Positions 1 to 11,531 of a stretch of DNA of 64,000 nucleotides are shown one piece after another; position 1 is the first letter of the stretch; the number at the start of each line of letters is the position of its first letter. Source of the stretch: Xenopus tropicalis. Taxonomy: Eukaryota > Chordata > Amphibia > Anura > Pipidae. The notes under the pieces are model-generated. The model was not told where the DNA came from, did no database searches, and saw only the letters and a list, made by a program, of their open reading frames with translations. The position numbers and the translations under genes are program-made. The DNA is taken from assembly GCF_000004195.4 (NCBI RefSeq), contig NC_030679.2, positions 33,965,712-34,029,711 of the forward strand. The letters are read 5' to 3'.

Positions 1-946
1 AAAAAGTTTAAATGTTGAGTAAGAGCTTGTATTTCAGTCTGATTATCCCTTTCAAAAGCTTCGCATTAAAGAAGGGCAAACGTATTACTCCACTGTTGCA
101 CACAGTAAATGCTGTCCTTCTTGGGCAATATTATAGGTAATTCAGACTAATAATATATTGCTGAAAAGTCATTGGATTAATTTCCTTGGCTTCCAAGGAT
201 CTGAAAATCCAGAAGTGTCTGAAATAGGATTTGCAAGGCATTCTTTGATAATCTGCAGTGCTGTTAAGATAACACTATAAGAATTAATGACAAAAGATCT
301 ACATTCCTAAGCAATAAATGCCACTGTAGATGTAAATGTCACAGGGCCATCTATTCCCAAGGTAAACGTTCCACTAGCTGTGGTTTTTTTTCTACTATTA
401 AATCCTATGGAAGAGTAGTTTAAAGGGGAAAGATACAACTATGTTAAATGTAAGTTTGAAGAATGGACACACTTTATACCTTTATGCCTTTTTTATGTAA
501 AAAAATATTAATAGATTTGGTTATTTCTGTTGTGAGCTTGGAATGATTTTGCAGTGACATTGAAAGTAGATTATTTTCAAAATATTTTGGCCTTCAAAAC
601 TGTTGCAGAAGGGGGAAAAAGGCAGTGACTGTTAGATAATTAACTACTTCTGTTAACCTGAGACACAGGCAAAAGTTATGGTAAAAAAAGGGATTTGTTT
701 TGTTTAAAAATATTAAGGTAACATGCTTTTTATTCATTAAAAGTATAGGCAGAATACCTTTCAGTTATCAGAACAGGTACTCAGAATTTAAAATTTGTTT
801 TTAAAGGCACCACTGCTACCGTAAGTTGAAAAACACAGTTTTTGTTACATGTTTGTGAATGCCTAGGTATATATTTTTAACGCCATGTTTTTTCTAAAGT
901 TGCATTGATTTCCTCCTTCCATCCTCCCACTACTTTCTTCTTTGTC
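1..946. other. Unique AT-rich non-coding DNA
   Basis: No repeat family, open frame of note, splice-site pair or RNA gene is visible. The sequence is ordinary AT-rich vertebrate non-coding DNA. Confidence 0.6.
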
Positions 947-1293
947 TGAAGGTGGCCATACACGAGCAGATCCGCTCGCTTGGCGATGTCGCCAAGCGAG
1001 CAGATCTTCCCCCGATATCCCCACCTATGGGTGGGCGATATCAGGGAGCATTTAGGTAAAAAAAATAATAATCCGAATCGGATTATGTGGGCGGCAATGG
1101 GGCAGTCGGATCGGGGACCGCATCAACGAGCCGATGCGGTCCCCGATCCGACCAGATTTTCTAACCTGGCCGATCGAGATCTGGCCAATTTCAGGCCAGA
1201 TATCGGTCGGCCAGGCCGCTCTGCTCTCCCCATACATGGGCCGATTAGCTGCCGAATCGGCAGCTATAGTCAGCCCGTGTATGGGGACCTTGA
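947..1293. mobile_element. Harbinger-like MITE, 341 bp, TGA target duplication
   Basis: The element at 950-1290 starts AGGTGGCCATACACG and ends CGTGTATGGGGACCT, an inverted pair. It is flanked by a 3-bp direct repeat TGA (947-949 and 1291-1293). Three-bp duplications are typical of PIF/Harbinger elements. It has further internal inverted repeats, such as the one around 1121-1154. It is non-autonomous: the open frames over it on both strands are by-products of the palindrome. Related copies lie at 11535 and 29527. Confidence 0.85.
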
Positions 1294-1515
1294 GAATATT
1301 GGTCGCTGTCTGCAGTCATCATGCAACAATGGAAATGATGCTAGGACCAGATAAACTAATGACACTGTTTACATTGGTGCTCCTGCCAACTAGTTTATTT
1401 TATTACTTCACCAGTATGACTATATGCTGCATGCCTAGCACTGCAGTCAGAAAAATAGGGCTGGGTGGAGTGCAAGGGATTACAATATATGTCAAATAAC
1501 ACCATTAGACTGTGT

Positions 1516-1750
1516 AAAGGTTGCCATACAGGGGCAGATTTATGCTGCCAATTCGGCCCCTTCAGAAGAGCAGTTTATCTGGGCATATATCCAATGTGGC
1601 AGATGTTGATCAGGCAAGTTTGATCTTCCTGTTGCATTGAGGACCACATTGGCTTGTTGATGAGTTCCTCCCTCTGATGGCCTGTATCCCTAGGGCCAAA
1701 TAATTAGATTAGCCCTATACTGTACCCCTTTGGTGGGCATATAGAGGAAA
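1516..1750. mobile_element. Degraded Harbinger-like MITE
   Basis: The left end AAGGTTGCCATACAGGGGCA matches the family at 950. The right end is only weakly recognisable (GTGGGCATATAG near 1735). No target duplication is clear, so this is an old or truncated copy. Confidence 0.45.
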
Positions 1751-2499
1751 AATCTGTTAATTTGTCCACCAAATGAGTAGATCCTATAATGTATGGCAAA
1801 AACCAGAAGAACATACAAACCCTATTCAGATGGTATACTGGTCAAAACATTACCAAAACCAATGTATCACATTTGTACCCATGTATGTATGTGAATATAA
1901 TCTGTATAATTCTGGACATATTAAAGTACACAATCTTTGATAATGCGTGCTTGGTACATCCCTTTAGATTTTGACCAACAGAACTTTTTGAATTAAGACT
2001 TGGAGTTTTGGAGTAAAAATGCTCCTTCATTCAATAAATTATATCTAAAATATATATTTTTATGTGGGTAGGGAAATATTTACATATGTCTAGTTGAATC
2101 TCGGCAAATCTGCCCCTGGAATAATGAAATAAAACTTCACTGCTTGTTATAAACGACTGTTGGGGCAAATTCTTCAGTGTCAGTTAATGAGCTTTGCATT
2201 TATCATTTCTCAGAATCGCCAAATGATATTACTACTTGAAATATAATAGTTATGCAATGCAACTGCATTTATTAGGGAATATGAATATGAATCTATTGTA
2301 GAGAAACAGAGAGGCTTACATTACATTTCTTGAAAATTGATAAAATGAGACACATTTTCCCCTCTCTTTGTGGGATCCAAGTCATTTCAAGTTTAAAATG
2401 GAAGTGAAATTGTTTTGATAAGAGATTATTTATCGGTTTTGCTCTCTACTTTCTTTCAAATCTTTTAAGAGCATAAACCTTTCCCCCATTCAAATTAAG

Positions 2500-2660
2500 T
2501 GTAAAATGAGTTGCCTAGTAAAGTGTCAGTCAATCTCTTCATCAATTGCCACCTGCAGTCAACAGCCGCATTTCCCCTGCAACACTCGGCTTGACGTTCG
2601 AATGTCATTTAAGTGAAGGTCAATAGCACCAATTTAAAACCTCCCTTTTCAAACAAATAC
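2500..2660. other. Complex unique segment, candidate conserved non-coding element
   Basis: This repeat-free block has balanced composition, contrasts with the AT-rich flanks and includes CACCTGCAG (E-box-like) and GACGTTCGAATG. No frame or splice sites are convincing. That it is a conserved regulatory element is inference only. Confidence 0.2.
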
Positions 2661-2875
2661 CAATGCAAAGGTCGATTTGCATAACTAAGAGAAAACGAAA
2701 AATGAAAGCAGTGACTACAGCTTTTGTTATCAGTGACTTTGCTTTGCTTTTTAAGTGTAAAGCCTTCATTCTTTTGAAGGTACCTTTTTTTTTTTTTTTG
2801 TTAATCCAAGAACCAGAACCAATAAACAGAGTATTTGTCGCTTCTTCTTGAATAAGCTCAAGATATGACAGACTT

Positions 2876-2878
<3 letters not shown>

Positions 2879-2931
<53 letters not shown>

Positions 2932-2946
2932 TATATATATACATAT
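2879..2946. repeat. (TA)n microsatellite
   Basis: An almost uninterrupted TA run of about 50 bp is followed by CAGTATATATATACATATA. It explains the tyrosine/isoleucine-repeat open frame on the minus strand here. Confidence 0.98.
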
Positions 2947-3297
2947 AGCTTTGGAACTCAAAGGAATGATTTATGATTATAATGAATGCTGTTTTGGTTA
3001 AGGCAGGGTTTTGAATCCCCAGTGGAGCAGAATTCTAGGAATAATATCATTAATGGTAATTTGTTAATAATCATGTATTACATGGGTGTAGATGCTAGTT
3101 CTAATACAGTTTGCAATTAGGTCAGTTTGGTTAACAATATTTAACAATTTTGAGGGTAGAAAGTGAGGATTTTGGATCATGGGTTTTTATTGCAACCTTC
3201 CTGATATACATCTGGATACTGCCCTAGACCCTTAATAAATAATATAGTTTTGGTGCACAAAGCCATTATAAAAAATTAACTGTACCAAAAGGACAGA

Positions 3298-3456
3298 GGT
3301 ACCTCAGTGCTCCATTGTTCCTGAGTTCCTCCCTCTTAACACGTTTCACGTCACTGGGTGTTTTATTATATGCTTCACCTAGAAGCTGATGAAGTGTCCA
3401 ATGACATGAAGTCCTTAGAAAGGAGGAATTCAGGGACCATGGAGCAGTAAGGTACC
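3298..3456. repeat. Imperfect inverted repeat, probable MITE core
   Basis: The arm 3298-3341 (starting GAGGTACCTCAGTGCTCC) is the imperfect inverse complement of 3416-3456 (ending GGAGCAGTAAGGTACC). The loop also folds: GCTTCACCTAGAAGCTGATGAAG lies near its centre. The outer ends of the element are not clear. It resembles a dispersed palindromic repeat rather than a gene. Confidence 0.6.
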
Positions 3457-3499
3457 ACTGTATGGTTGGTTTTTATTTTTAATTCTGGATTTTGCGCAC

Positions 3500-4285
3500 C
3501 AAATAAACGCTTCATGTGTGATACTGCCTACCATGAGTAACTGTCCGGTACACAGTCATGAGTAATCTTGTGTTTGATAAAGGGACAGTAGTTCATAATC
3601 ATCTTGCTAAAATGTGAGAAATATGAATATATCTATTAACGTTTCTATGTTTTAGCTTTATGATTTCTAAAATCTCTTCCTCTATGTGTATCACATTGGG
3701 CACCCTGTTGTGTGGCATACTACTAAGATGTTTATAAAACTGATGCTAAATTCTCATGTTAGCAAGGCTTCTGTATCCAGTAAGGCATTTTTAATCCTTT
3801 GTATATACCTTGCATGTCTCACACTATTACATCCAGATCACACTGTACTCGAGAGGGCTTGTGTATGTCTGCAAATGCAGATCATGTCCCCAAGGGTTCC
3901 CCCAGTCAGCTGCAAGTAAAACCACATCCATAAAAAGTACTTGCATCTAAATGTGCTCCTTGCACTTCTCTACAGTTGCGCTTTGCATTACTCAGTTCTT
4001 CCTGCCTTCCTGAACTGAACACTGCTGTACCTACTGATGCAGGGGAACCCTAGAACTGCTGCCACCTCCAGACCAGGCAGTAACTAAAGGTTCCCCTCAG
4101 AGCCCCTTGTCAATTTGCTGTAGTTCAGTTATGCTGAAAGAATAGGGTGCACATGTCCCTCGAACGCCATAACACCCGAAATGACACCAGTCATCCAAAA
4201 TATTCTCTGCATTTGATCTCAGTTTTGGCAAATTGGACAGAATTGCGCTAGATTGTGCTTGAAATTGCACTTTGTTCTTTTATGT
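3500..4285. other. Unique non-coding DNA
   Basis: Nothing recognisable. The 77-codon plus-strand frame at 3686-3919 has no recognisable domain, upstream signal or exon context and is taken as chance. Confidence 0.5.
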
Positions 4286-4476
4286 GCTTTAGCTGATGAT
4301 AAACAAATCTGTCCCATTTGCTTTGCCTGAAAATTTTTCGAATTTTTTAAAAGATTCACGAAACTGACGCTCGTCAAAAAAATTTTGTTGTGTTAAATTT
4401 TTTTGCCGCGCACAAATTATTTTTGTCATGCGATGAATTTTCCTACAACAACTTTTTGCTCATCACTAGCTTCAGT
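4286..4476. mobile_element. hAT-like MITE (TAGTGATGAGCGAAT family), degraded
   Basis: The element spans about 4294-4468. The interior contains AATCTGTCCCATTTGCTTTG, and the right end is TTGCTCATCACTA, as in the fresher copies at 35266 and 58880. Imperfect 8-bp flanks GCTTTAGC and GCTTCAGT (6 of 8) fit a hAT target duplication. Confidence 0.75.
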
Positions 4477-4600
4477 ACCTTGTTCTTGATGGTTATGGCA
4501 TGGTATTCACATAAGAATAAGGGAGGGCAGCTACTGTAAGTCCCTGCCATTTCTTTATAATCAGTAACCTTCTACACATGTTTAAGGGGGGTCACAGGTT

Positions 4601-4662
4601 CAGTGTCGAACTGGGGTGTCGGGGGCCCACCGGTACTAGGTGCCGAATGCATCAGATGAATC
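4601..4662. mobile_element. Fragment of hAT-like element
   Basis: CAGTGTCGAACTGGGGTGTC followed by GGGGGCCCACC resembles one end of a dispersed element with a CAGTG terminus. I do not see the other end. Confidence 0.35.
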
Positions 4663-5320
4663 TCACAAAGAAATATTTATATATTTTGTGAAAAAATTGC
4701 ATGGTCTAACTATCATCATCTAGTTTTAGTTCAGGGTATTAATCAGTGAAATAAAAACACCCAAAGATGCATTACTTAATTCTGTCTTAAAGAGTAAACA
4801 TTATCATGGCAAGTACATTATGAAAATGTCCTTGTCGGCAACATTGTAACATCTCTCAGAGAACTCAAGTAATCTTCATTGTATACCAATCATTCTTCCC
4901 TCGGGTCAGCCTAAAATCAATATCAAGTCAACCATTATAAGGAGAAATATGCAACATACCATACAAGCACAGATAATGGCTTTGGTTATATATAATATAC
5001 CATAAATTCTTTTCAGCTGTGTAAACTTCTAACGAAAAAAAAGCAGTAAATAAGAATAACCTTCACTGTTTTCACAAAGTAACAAAGGAAAAGAATATTA
5101 ATGCAGAAGACTACCTCATAAAACCTTAGGTTAAAGCAAAAATGATCATTTTATTATTACCCAAAGGTACTTCTGTAATTTCAGTCCAGACATGGCGTTG
5201 CAGGCTAAAATGCTGGAATTTATAGTTACTAAAGGTGGACAACTAATGATAGCTTTGTTTTGGTCCCCAGTTGTATTTAAACCACTTAAGTTATGGAGTT
5301 TGTAATCAACGCACAGAGCT
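4663..5320. other. Unique AT-rich non-coding DNA
   Basis: No repeat, gene or RNA structure recognised. Confidence 0.5.
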
Positions 5321-5325
5321 TCTAG

Positions 5326-5457
5326 CAGGCCCAGGCTGGCAGTCTGTAGATTCTAGCAAATGCCAGAGGGGCTGCTTTAAGATGCAATAGACAGTCACTA
5401 TTTATTGGGCTGGTAGAGAGCTTAAACCTCTGTGTTCTTGAAATGCCAGGGTCTATT
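5326..5457. mobile_element. Partial hAT-like MITE (CAGGCCCAGACTGG family)
   Basis: It begins CAGGCCCAGGCTGGCAGTCT and runs parallel to the complete copy at 33161-33311, including the shared block TATTGGGCTGGT. The right terminus is lost or unrecognisable. Confidence 0.65.
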
Positions 5458-5516
5458 TTGAATTCTACATTACTAAGGCTGCTGAAAAATGCAGCTCATT
5501 AGTTCTAGACCCACTT

Positions 5517-5964
5517 TAAAGAATAAGTAAACCTTTTTTTTTTCTATCAGTAAAATTACTCTAAACAGCCTCTAGAATTACCTACCTTTGTCCCAGCATT
5601 CTCTCTGACCTGGTTCCTCAGTTAGAAGTTAATTGTTTTTCTTTGCTTCCTTGTGCAGAGTGAAGCCCCGCCCCCACTTCCTGTTCAGGTCTCTCATAAA
5701 AAAAAACCCTGCTAATGCACAGACTGGCTCCTGCTGCCTCCAGGCATGCCCAGAAGGCTCTCCAGGTTGACTACAGGTAGTCGAATTGAAGAGAGAACTG
5801 AACAGGAAGTGGGGGCGGGGCTTCATTCTGCACAAGGAAGCAAAGAAAAACGATTGACTTCTGAGGAACCAGGTCAGAGAGAATGCTGGGACAAAGGTAG
5901 GTAATTCTGGAGGCTATTTAGAGTAATTATACTGATAGAAAAAAAAAGTTTACAAATTCTTTAA
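5517..5964. mobile_element. TTAA-flanked palindromic MITE (T2-like), 440 bp
   Basis: TTAA at 5517-5520 and 5961-5964 brackets an element starting AGAATAAGTAAACC and ending with the near-inverse complement. Arms of about 170 bp (for example GCCCCGCCCCCACTTCCTG near 5664 and its inverse near 5804) are separated by a loop of about 90 bp. A TTAA target fits piggyBac or Kolobok-type elements. The Xenopus T2 family is the likeliest, although the canonical AGGRR end is changed here. Confidence 0.8.
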
Positions 5965-6010
5965 AAACTATAACTATAACTAAAACTATAAAAATTGAAG
6001 ACCAGTAAAA

Positions 6011-6117
6011 AAGTTGTAAAGCAAGAGAAGAGCACCTTCATGCAGATTCGCTGCTTTAAAGTATTTATTTCAAACCACTGCACGCGACATGTGCCCTTTC
6101 TCAAGTGTCAGAAGTTG
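6011..6117 (-). mobile_element. Short retroposon tail inserted in a MITE
   Basis: A 95-bp insert (6017-6111) is flanked by AAGTTG at 6011-6016 and 6112-6117. On the minus strand it reads CACTTGAGAAAGGGCACATG, later GAAATAAATACTTTAAAG, resembling 3' ends of non-LTR retroelements. Only a small 5'-truncated piece is present. Confidence 0.5.
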
Positions 6118-6154
6118 CTAGGAATAGGACATATAGGACATACTAAATGTTAAC

Positions 6155-6618
6155 TTAAAGGGGACCTCTCACCCAGACATAAAAAGCTGGATAATAAAAG
6201 TTCTTTAAAAATTAAACATGAAACCCATATTCTTTTTTCAATTAAATCATCAATACCTGTTATAAATGTATTTAAAAATCTGAGCTGTCAATCATATATT
6301 GCCTTGAGGCATAGAGGTGGGGCAGGCAATATATGGTTGACAGCTCAGATTTTTAATTACTATTACTTTAACTTTCCATTTAGCACTTCCTAGATATCAC
6401 CTAGATGGCAAATGTATAAGATTTCTGGGTGATACACAGCTTGCCTTAATAACGGTGTAGACAAAATGGCGCCGGCCTGCTGGCTGTGACTGTAAATTCC
6501 AAGACTAAAGGAAAAAGAAATTCAATCATTCCTATTGTGTAAGTAAAGATTATTTTGCTCTACTAACATGATACAAAAGGATTTGAAATAATTTCTTATG
6601 GTGACAGGTCCCCTTTAA
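6155..6618. mobile_element. T2-type MITE, 456 bp, TTAA target duplication
   Basis: The element 6159-6614 has the ends AGGGGACCTCTCACC and GGTGACAGGTCCCCT between TTAA at 6155-6158 and 6615-6618. TTAAAGGRR is the defining end of the Xenopus T2/Kolobok-type MITEs. An internal inverted pair (AATCTGAGCTGTCA near 6278 and TGACAGCTCAGATT near 6338) surrounds the centre. No transposase is encoded. Confidence 0.88.
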
Positions 6619-6640
6619 AGGTGAACCACCCCTTAAAACT

Positions 6641-7239
6641 ATCTAATTTGTCCTGGGTAAGTTAGGACATACTTTAGCATATCCTGTAACACGATTTAGT
6701 GCAATTTACATGTGGCATCTCTGAGATTAAGAGAGACTGACCAAACAGTAGAACTGGGATTTTTAGAATGTGTAATATAATTGCATCTAACATAATTGAT
6801 CAACTGATTCGTTCCCGGAAAAGCTTATGGTTGTACGCATTAACAGCTTCAAATAAAATGGAACATTTTTACCTGTTTATGTGTATTTTGTAGTGTGTTC
6901 TGTGAGACAGCGACAACTTACAATTTAAATTGTTTTCATGGCAGTTCAGTACAAGTCATGCTGGGTTAAAAAGTTTGGTCTCCATTTTTACTTTGAAGCT
7001 ATGTATGCATTTGCCTTTGTCCTAGCCGTGATACGGGCTTTGATAAATGTTCCCACTTGACAGTTGCGAGTACAATATGAGTGGCAGCGTTTCAACTAAA
7101 GGGCCTCAGAAATGTGCTGGGTTCTCTATAGAAGAAAAATAGCACTGGAAGAACTTGGTAAGCAAAGCACTACATACAAATAATACATTCATTCATTATG
7201 GATAATTGTATTAACCATCTAGTAACTGAGAACTGGTTA
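6641..7239. other. Unique AT-rich non-coding DNA
   Basis: Nothing recognisable apart from AT-rich sequence. Confidence 0.5.
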
Positions 7240-7708
7240 CACTAGCCCAGTGATCCCCAACCAGTGGCTCAGGGGCAACATGTTGCTCCCCAACCCCTTG
7301 GATGTTGCTCTCAGTGCCCCCAAACCAAGTAGTTATTTTTGAATTCCTGACTTGGTGGCAAGTTTTCGTTGAATAAAAACAAGATTTACTACCAAATAAA
7401 GCCTCCTGTAAGCTGATAGTGTGCATAGAGGCTACCTAATAGCCATTCACAGCCCTTATTTGGCACCTCCATGAACTTTTATGATGCTTGTGTTACATAG
7501 TTACATAGTTACATAGTTACATAGGGTTGAAAAAAGACCATTGTCCATCAAGTTCAACCCATCCGAGTAAACCCAGCACACACAACCTATACTAACCAAT
7601 CTATACACTCACATACATAAACTATATATATACAACCAGTAATACTAACTGTAGAGTGTTGCTCTCCAAGTCTTTTTATATTTGGGGTTGGGGACCCCTG
7701 CACTAGCC
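7240..7708. mobile_element. hAT-like MITE with perfect 8-bp target duplication
   Basis: The element 7248-7700 starts CAGTGATCCCCAACC and ends GGTTGGGGACCCCTG. The direct repeat CACTAGCC at 7240-7247 and 7701-7708 is the 8-bp duplication expected of hAT elements. It carries a nested insert at 7495-7655, so its original length was about 287 bp. Confidence 0.9.
7490..7660 (+). mobile_element. SINE-like insert with TACATAGT repeats
   Basis: The 161-bp insert 7495-7655 lies between GTGTT copies (7490-7494, 7656-7660). Removing it and one copy restores the host reading CTTGTGTTGCTCTCC. It starts with four ACATAGTT units, then GGGTTGAAAAAAGACC and TCCATCAAGTTCAACCC, a widely repeated frog sequence. 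Confidence 0.65.
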
Positions 7709-8270
7709 TAAGGGTTAATGCAGAGACTGACAGGAAGCATTCAAACTAAGGTCCTATTTGCCCAGGTTCTTTGCAGGATCTCACTGGATTAAGTGTAAAA
7801 GATAAAAGTGGGACATAAGTAAAGGATTTCTCATTACACCTGTAGCCAATTACCAGCCAATAACGTTATAGTATTATTAATGGTAGGTACCCTCATTAAA
7901 AGGCATAATAAATCTCCCTAAAGTGTTATTTCTGGCTAAAATTAGATGTAAAATAGTTAATAAATTTGGTTGAATACTGATGGAACCTCACTGCGCAACC
8001 CTGGTATTTCTAAGAAATCTATTTAATTACACAGACCAAATGATCAAAGTAAATGAAAACAAAAAAAAAAACAGGTCTATGAGAAGAGATTTTATGGGAA
8101 GAATAGCAGCAAAATGAAGTAGCTGAAAAAATATTTGGCAAACTGATTTGATTTCCTTTCATTCTAATCTGTAGTATTGTTTTATTTAGATATTACGTTT
8201 GATACTTTTTTTTCCCCACTATTGTACTGAATAATGAAACATTAAAAAAAAACGCTAAGACAACAAATAT
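7709..8270. other. Unique non-coding DNA
   Basis: No feature recognised. Confidence 0.5.
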
Positions 8271-8274
8271 ATAA

Positions 8275-8570
8275 AGAACAGGTGTAACACCGATAGTCTA
8301 TGAATCATTCAAGCGCTCTCCGTTCTGCATGCAAGATTTCCAGAAAATCACAGGTGTACGCTGCACAGGCAAGTGGAAAACGCAATGAAATGCTATTGTA
8401 AGGTTGAGCTGACATTTATTTGCCTGTAAACATTTATACTAAGAGCCCCCTGTGTGTCTTTCTTACAGCAGTAATTTATTTTGTGCTGGAATTGTTAGGA
8501 GTGTAGCGGAATATTTGCAAAGGTTAATAAGGATCTGTCACTGCAGAGGCAACATGCGGATATCTATCAA
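8275..8570. other. Complex unique segment, candidate conserved non-coding element
   Basis: Repeat-free and less AT-biased than its flanks, with motifs such as GTTCTGCATGCAAGAT and CACAGGTGTACGCTGC. A pyrimidine tract with TTACAG near 8467 could act as a splice acceptor, but no open exon with a donor follows. Regulatory function is inference. Confidence 0.22.
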
Positions 8571-8607
8571 CTTTTTTTCTCTGCTTTCAACCAATGAAGC
8601 TTCAGGT

Positions 8608-8680
8608 TCTAGAACAGAGTGGTTCATCCGTTGTTGTTGTTGTTGGACTACAAACCCCAGAATCCAAAGCTGGGGGGGCT
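8608..8680 (-). mobile_element. Fragment of a dispersed hAT-like repeat
   Basis: On the minus strand it reads TGGGGTTTGTAGTCCAAC, resembling the AACTACAACTCCCAG sequence found in frog hAT-type repeats. Includes a short GTT repeat. No ends are preserved. Confidence 0.35.
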
Positions 8681-8684
8681 GATG

Positions 8685-9689
8685 CGCAGACAGCCAGAGT
8701 CTAAAAGCAAGCATGGTAAAAGGGTTTACACCAGTAGAAAAACTGGTTTAAAATATGTGGCATACTTGTAAATCTATGCATTCTGTTGCACTGCAATCTA
8801 CGAAATAACCTATAAACAAAACTTTGGTCATATAGTGTGTATTAATTCTGGAATGGAAAGGGTTCTTCAGACTAAATTATGCCAGATGCAGCACAACTTT
8901 GTCAGCCACAATATCTGCTTGTGGCTGCAATGAGGTGTGCATTCTGGGAAAAACTGTGACATTGTGGCGGAAAATGTCGATTGCACTCAAAAAAATTTTT
9001 GGAAACAAGATCCTATAGGTATAGGCACTTGATTTACTCCAGCCCACCCCTCGCCTGATCTGCTCTGCTCCCACCCCATTTCCTGCAACTGAGCTGCCTT
9101 AGAAATAAGGGCCCCTGTGCAACAGCCACTGAGTGGGGAGCTATTTTACCATGTACATTCTTAACCTGGCTCACAGAACAATATGGGTGGCATCAACATC
9201 ATTCACTCCCTCTGGTTATCTTTCTTTAACAGAGTTTTATTTTTAAAACAATCTCAGTAATATCAATGTCATTTCTGAAGCACTTCGTAGTTGCAGATGT
9301 AGTGTATAGCGGCTTTTATAGGTAGCTTATCCTCCATACGTAGTAATTAAAAACTGGTAGTTTTGTATGCCTTCTTCAGTAAATCCGTACTCTGCATGCA
9401 GATGATGAGACAGATGGCAGGTAAGAGTGTGTGCCACCTAATATCTCAATTTGACCTTCAGCAGTAATAAATGCGATTTTAATTCGGCTTTGCTAATTGC
9501 TGAATGCTCGAAACAACTACTGGGAAATGTGGAGCTACTGGGGCAGAACTGAACTTTTGACCATTTGCTATTAACCAACAAAATGCTGTTGTATTTAGGC
9601 TGCTTTTTTGTTAAATGTTATATTTGAACAACAGCTACGAGGCTACAGTCTCTTTAATTCCATGTACAATGGCTATTGAATAGACAGGG
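8685..9689. other. Unique non-coding DNA
   Basis: No gene or repeat family recognised. Confidence 0.5.
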
Positions 9690-9905
9690 GCAGAATGGTA
9701 GCACAGTGGTTAGCTCTGATGCCTTGCAGTAATGGGATCATGGGTTCAATTCTAGTCAAAGCATTCTCTACAGGGAATTTATAGAGTTTGTAGACCCTTG
9801 CTTGAGTGGGTGTTATCTGGTCAGCTCCTATTCTTCAAAAACATTCAGGCAGGATAATTGGCTCCTGATGAAATTGACCACATTGTGTGTTAATGTAACA
9901 GGGAC
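9690..9905 (+). mobile_element. tRNA-like SINE or related retroposon
   Basis: GGTAGCACAGTGGTTAGC (9699 on) resembles an RNA polymerase III A box, and GGTTCAATTC (9743-9752) resembles a B box. Downstream are the degraded motifs GGAATTTATAGAGTTTGTA and GATAATTGGCTCCTGATG, characteristic of a very widespread vertebrate repeat. It is old, with no target duplication seen. Confidence 0.65.
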
Positions 9906-10163
9906 TTTAGAACCAGTGCCAGAGATATGATGTTCCATGGACTTTATAGGTGTAAAATGAAGAGAATCTAAAGACCATAATGCCAGCACCTTAGATCATA
10001 GGTTTCCAGTTGGCCCTTTGGTCTATGTTGCACCAGTGTTTATGTGGAAGCACAAGGCACAGCAGATCAAGGACTAGCCAACATTTACATGGTTTACTAT
10101 TACCTCAATTTACTAAATACTTAGCATTATTTTGTACTTTAAAACAATTATCAAGTTTAGTTC

Positions 10164-10339
10164 TTAATACATAAAAAGTCCCCACATTCTATTCATTCCT
10201 ATGGGAAGTGTATGTATCAGTGGATGAAAGTTCACCATTTGATAAAAATGCTTTTAAAAATCTCATAGGAATGACCAGAACGTGGCCGAGTTTTTATGTA
10301 TTAAGGCCTAAACTCACATTTTGATAAATCTACCCCTTA
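10164..10339. mobile_element. MITE of the GATAAATCTGCCCC family
   Basis: The left part includes TTCTATTCATTCCTATGGGA and the right part TCTCATAGGAATGACCAGAA, an inverted pair. The right end ACATTTTGATAAATCTACCC matches the element at 29823-30103. The left terminus is degraded. Confidence 0.6.
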
Positions 10340-11150
10340 GTTTACCTTTTTTATTTTATGGTTGTGTTTATCAAACTTTTTATGGTATTGACCTTGTTGC
10401 CAAAAATGGAGCAGTCCAGTTTAGAGTAATCCAACAAATATGAGATTACTGAAACAACAGGGAAACCATGAATTCAAAAATTGTACATTAAAATAGTAAT
10501 TGGGAGGCAGATCTATCTGTTCGATTAATCGGTAACAACCTAGCTAATTTTAAAGCAAAGAACAAATCTGTTAGAATTGGATTGAAATTTTACAGAATGA
10601 CAGAAAGATCAAGTATAGCAAAGTGTGTATGACTGATATCAGTATTGACTGAATGAATTTTGTGCTATGGGACTCGATATCTCAGGCCAGTGGTATAACA
10701 TATTCCTGAATGGTCAGACAATGGTAAATATCAATATTGTTCCAAAAGATCAATTTGGCCACTTGAATCAATTTTACTTTTAAAGCCAAGTGTGATTGAT
10801 CTCTGATAAATATTGATTTTTTTTCCTTTAGGTTCCTTAGTCAGTTTGAGTAATCTGACCCTAGAGGTCTAAATACTAATAAATGATTATTGTAATTGTG
10901 CCCTAAAAATAGCTTTTGTACACAAAGCCCACAAAGAAAACTGAACTATATTCATTTACTTGAATACAATTAGTAGATGTGCTAGAACAAAAGAAACCCT
11001 GCTGCTACAGGTGCAACAATATTCACAGTACATTTCCAGTAAGTGCAAATGCAATATAATAAACATCTTGGAATGCCTTAAATAAACATCATTGCATTTG
11101 TTGGGAGGGCCTCGCTCCCACAAAAGCTTTTTAGGCAATCCGAAAACCCC
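10340..11150. other. Unique AT-rich non-coding DNA
   Basis: Nothing recognisable. Confidence 0.5.
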
Positions 11151-11159
11151 TGATTTTAA

Positions 11160-11285
11160 CATTTTACAATGTTTTTTAGGGTCCTATCAATTTATCATGC
11201 ATTTCCTAGATTTTACATTTTCTGGATTTTACACTATTTTTTTCTGGTCACTTGGAAAATATATTATGGGGGTTCTACTGTATTT
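11160..11285. repeat. Dispersed repeat, copy 1
   Basis: GGTCCTATCAATTTATCATG, then TTTTACATTTTCTGGATTTT, and at the end GGGGGTTCTACTGTA parallel 23808-23937 with substitutions. Class is unknown. Confidence 0.5.
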
Positions 11286-11531
11286 AGCATAGGAATAAGG
11301 AATATGTTTTACAGCATGTCATAATACATGTTTTTGTTACAGTGAGATTTGTCCTTATGAGTATGAGTGAGTGCTTAATAATTAAAAACCTTTCCTTTTT
11401 AATACCTTGTTTTGAGTTATAATTCAAATATTCTGTCTGCAGCAATTTATAAAAGAAAACAAAGTGATGAGGAGTGCACAATGCCAGTAAGATAAGGCAA
11501 CAATATACATTATTTCAACCAATTTACAATG

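Larger units (their letters stand above)
5985..6636. mobile_element. Host T2-like MITE carrying two later insertions
   Basis: Host sequence is visible at about 5990-6016, 6112-6154 and 6619-6632. It ends AGGTGAACCACCCC then TTAA (6633-6636), a T2 terminus. It is interrupted by a retroposon fragment (6017-6111) and a complete TTAA element (6159-6614). The 5' end of the host is not recognised. Confidence 0.6.

Noticed and set aside
9690..9905. Functional tRNA gene
   Set aside because: A- and B-box-like motifs are present, but no cloverleaf, and the sequence continues as a SINE.
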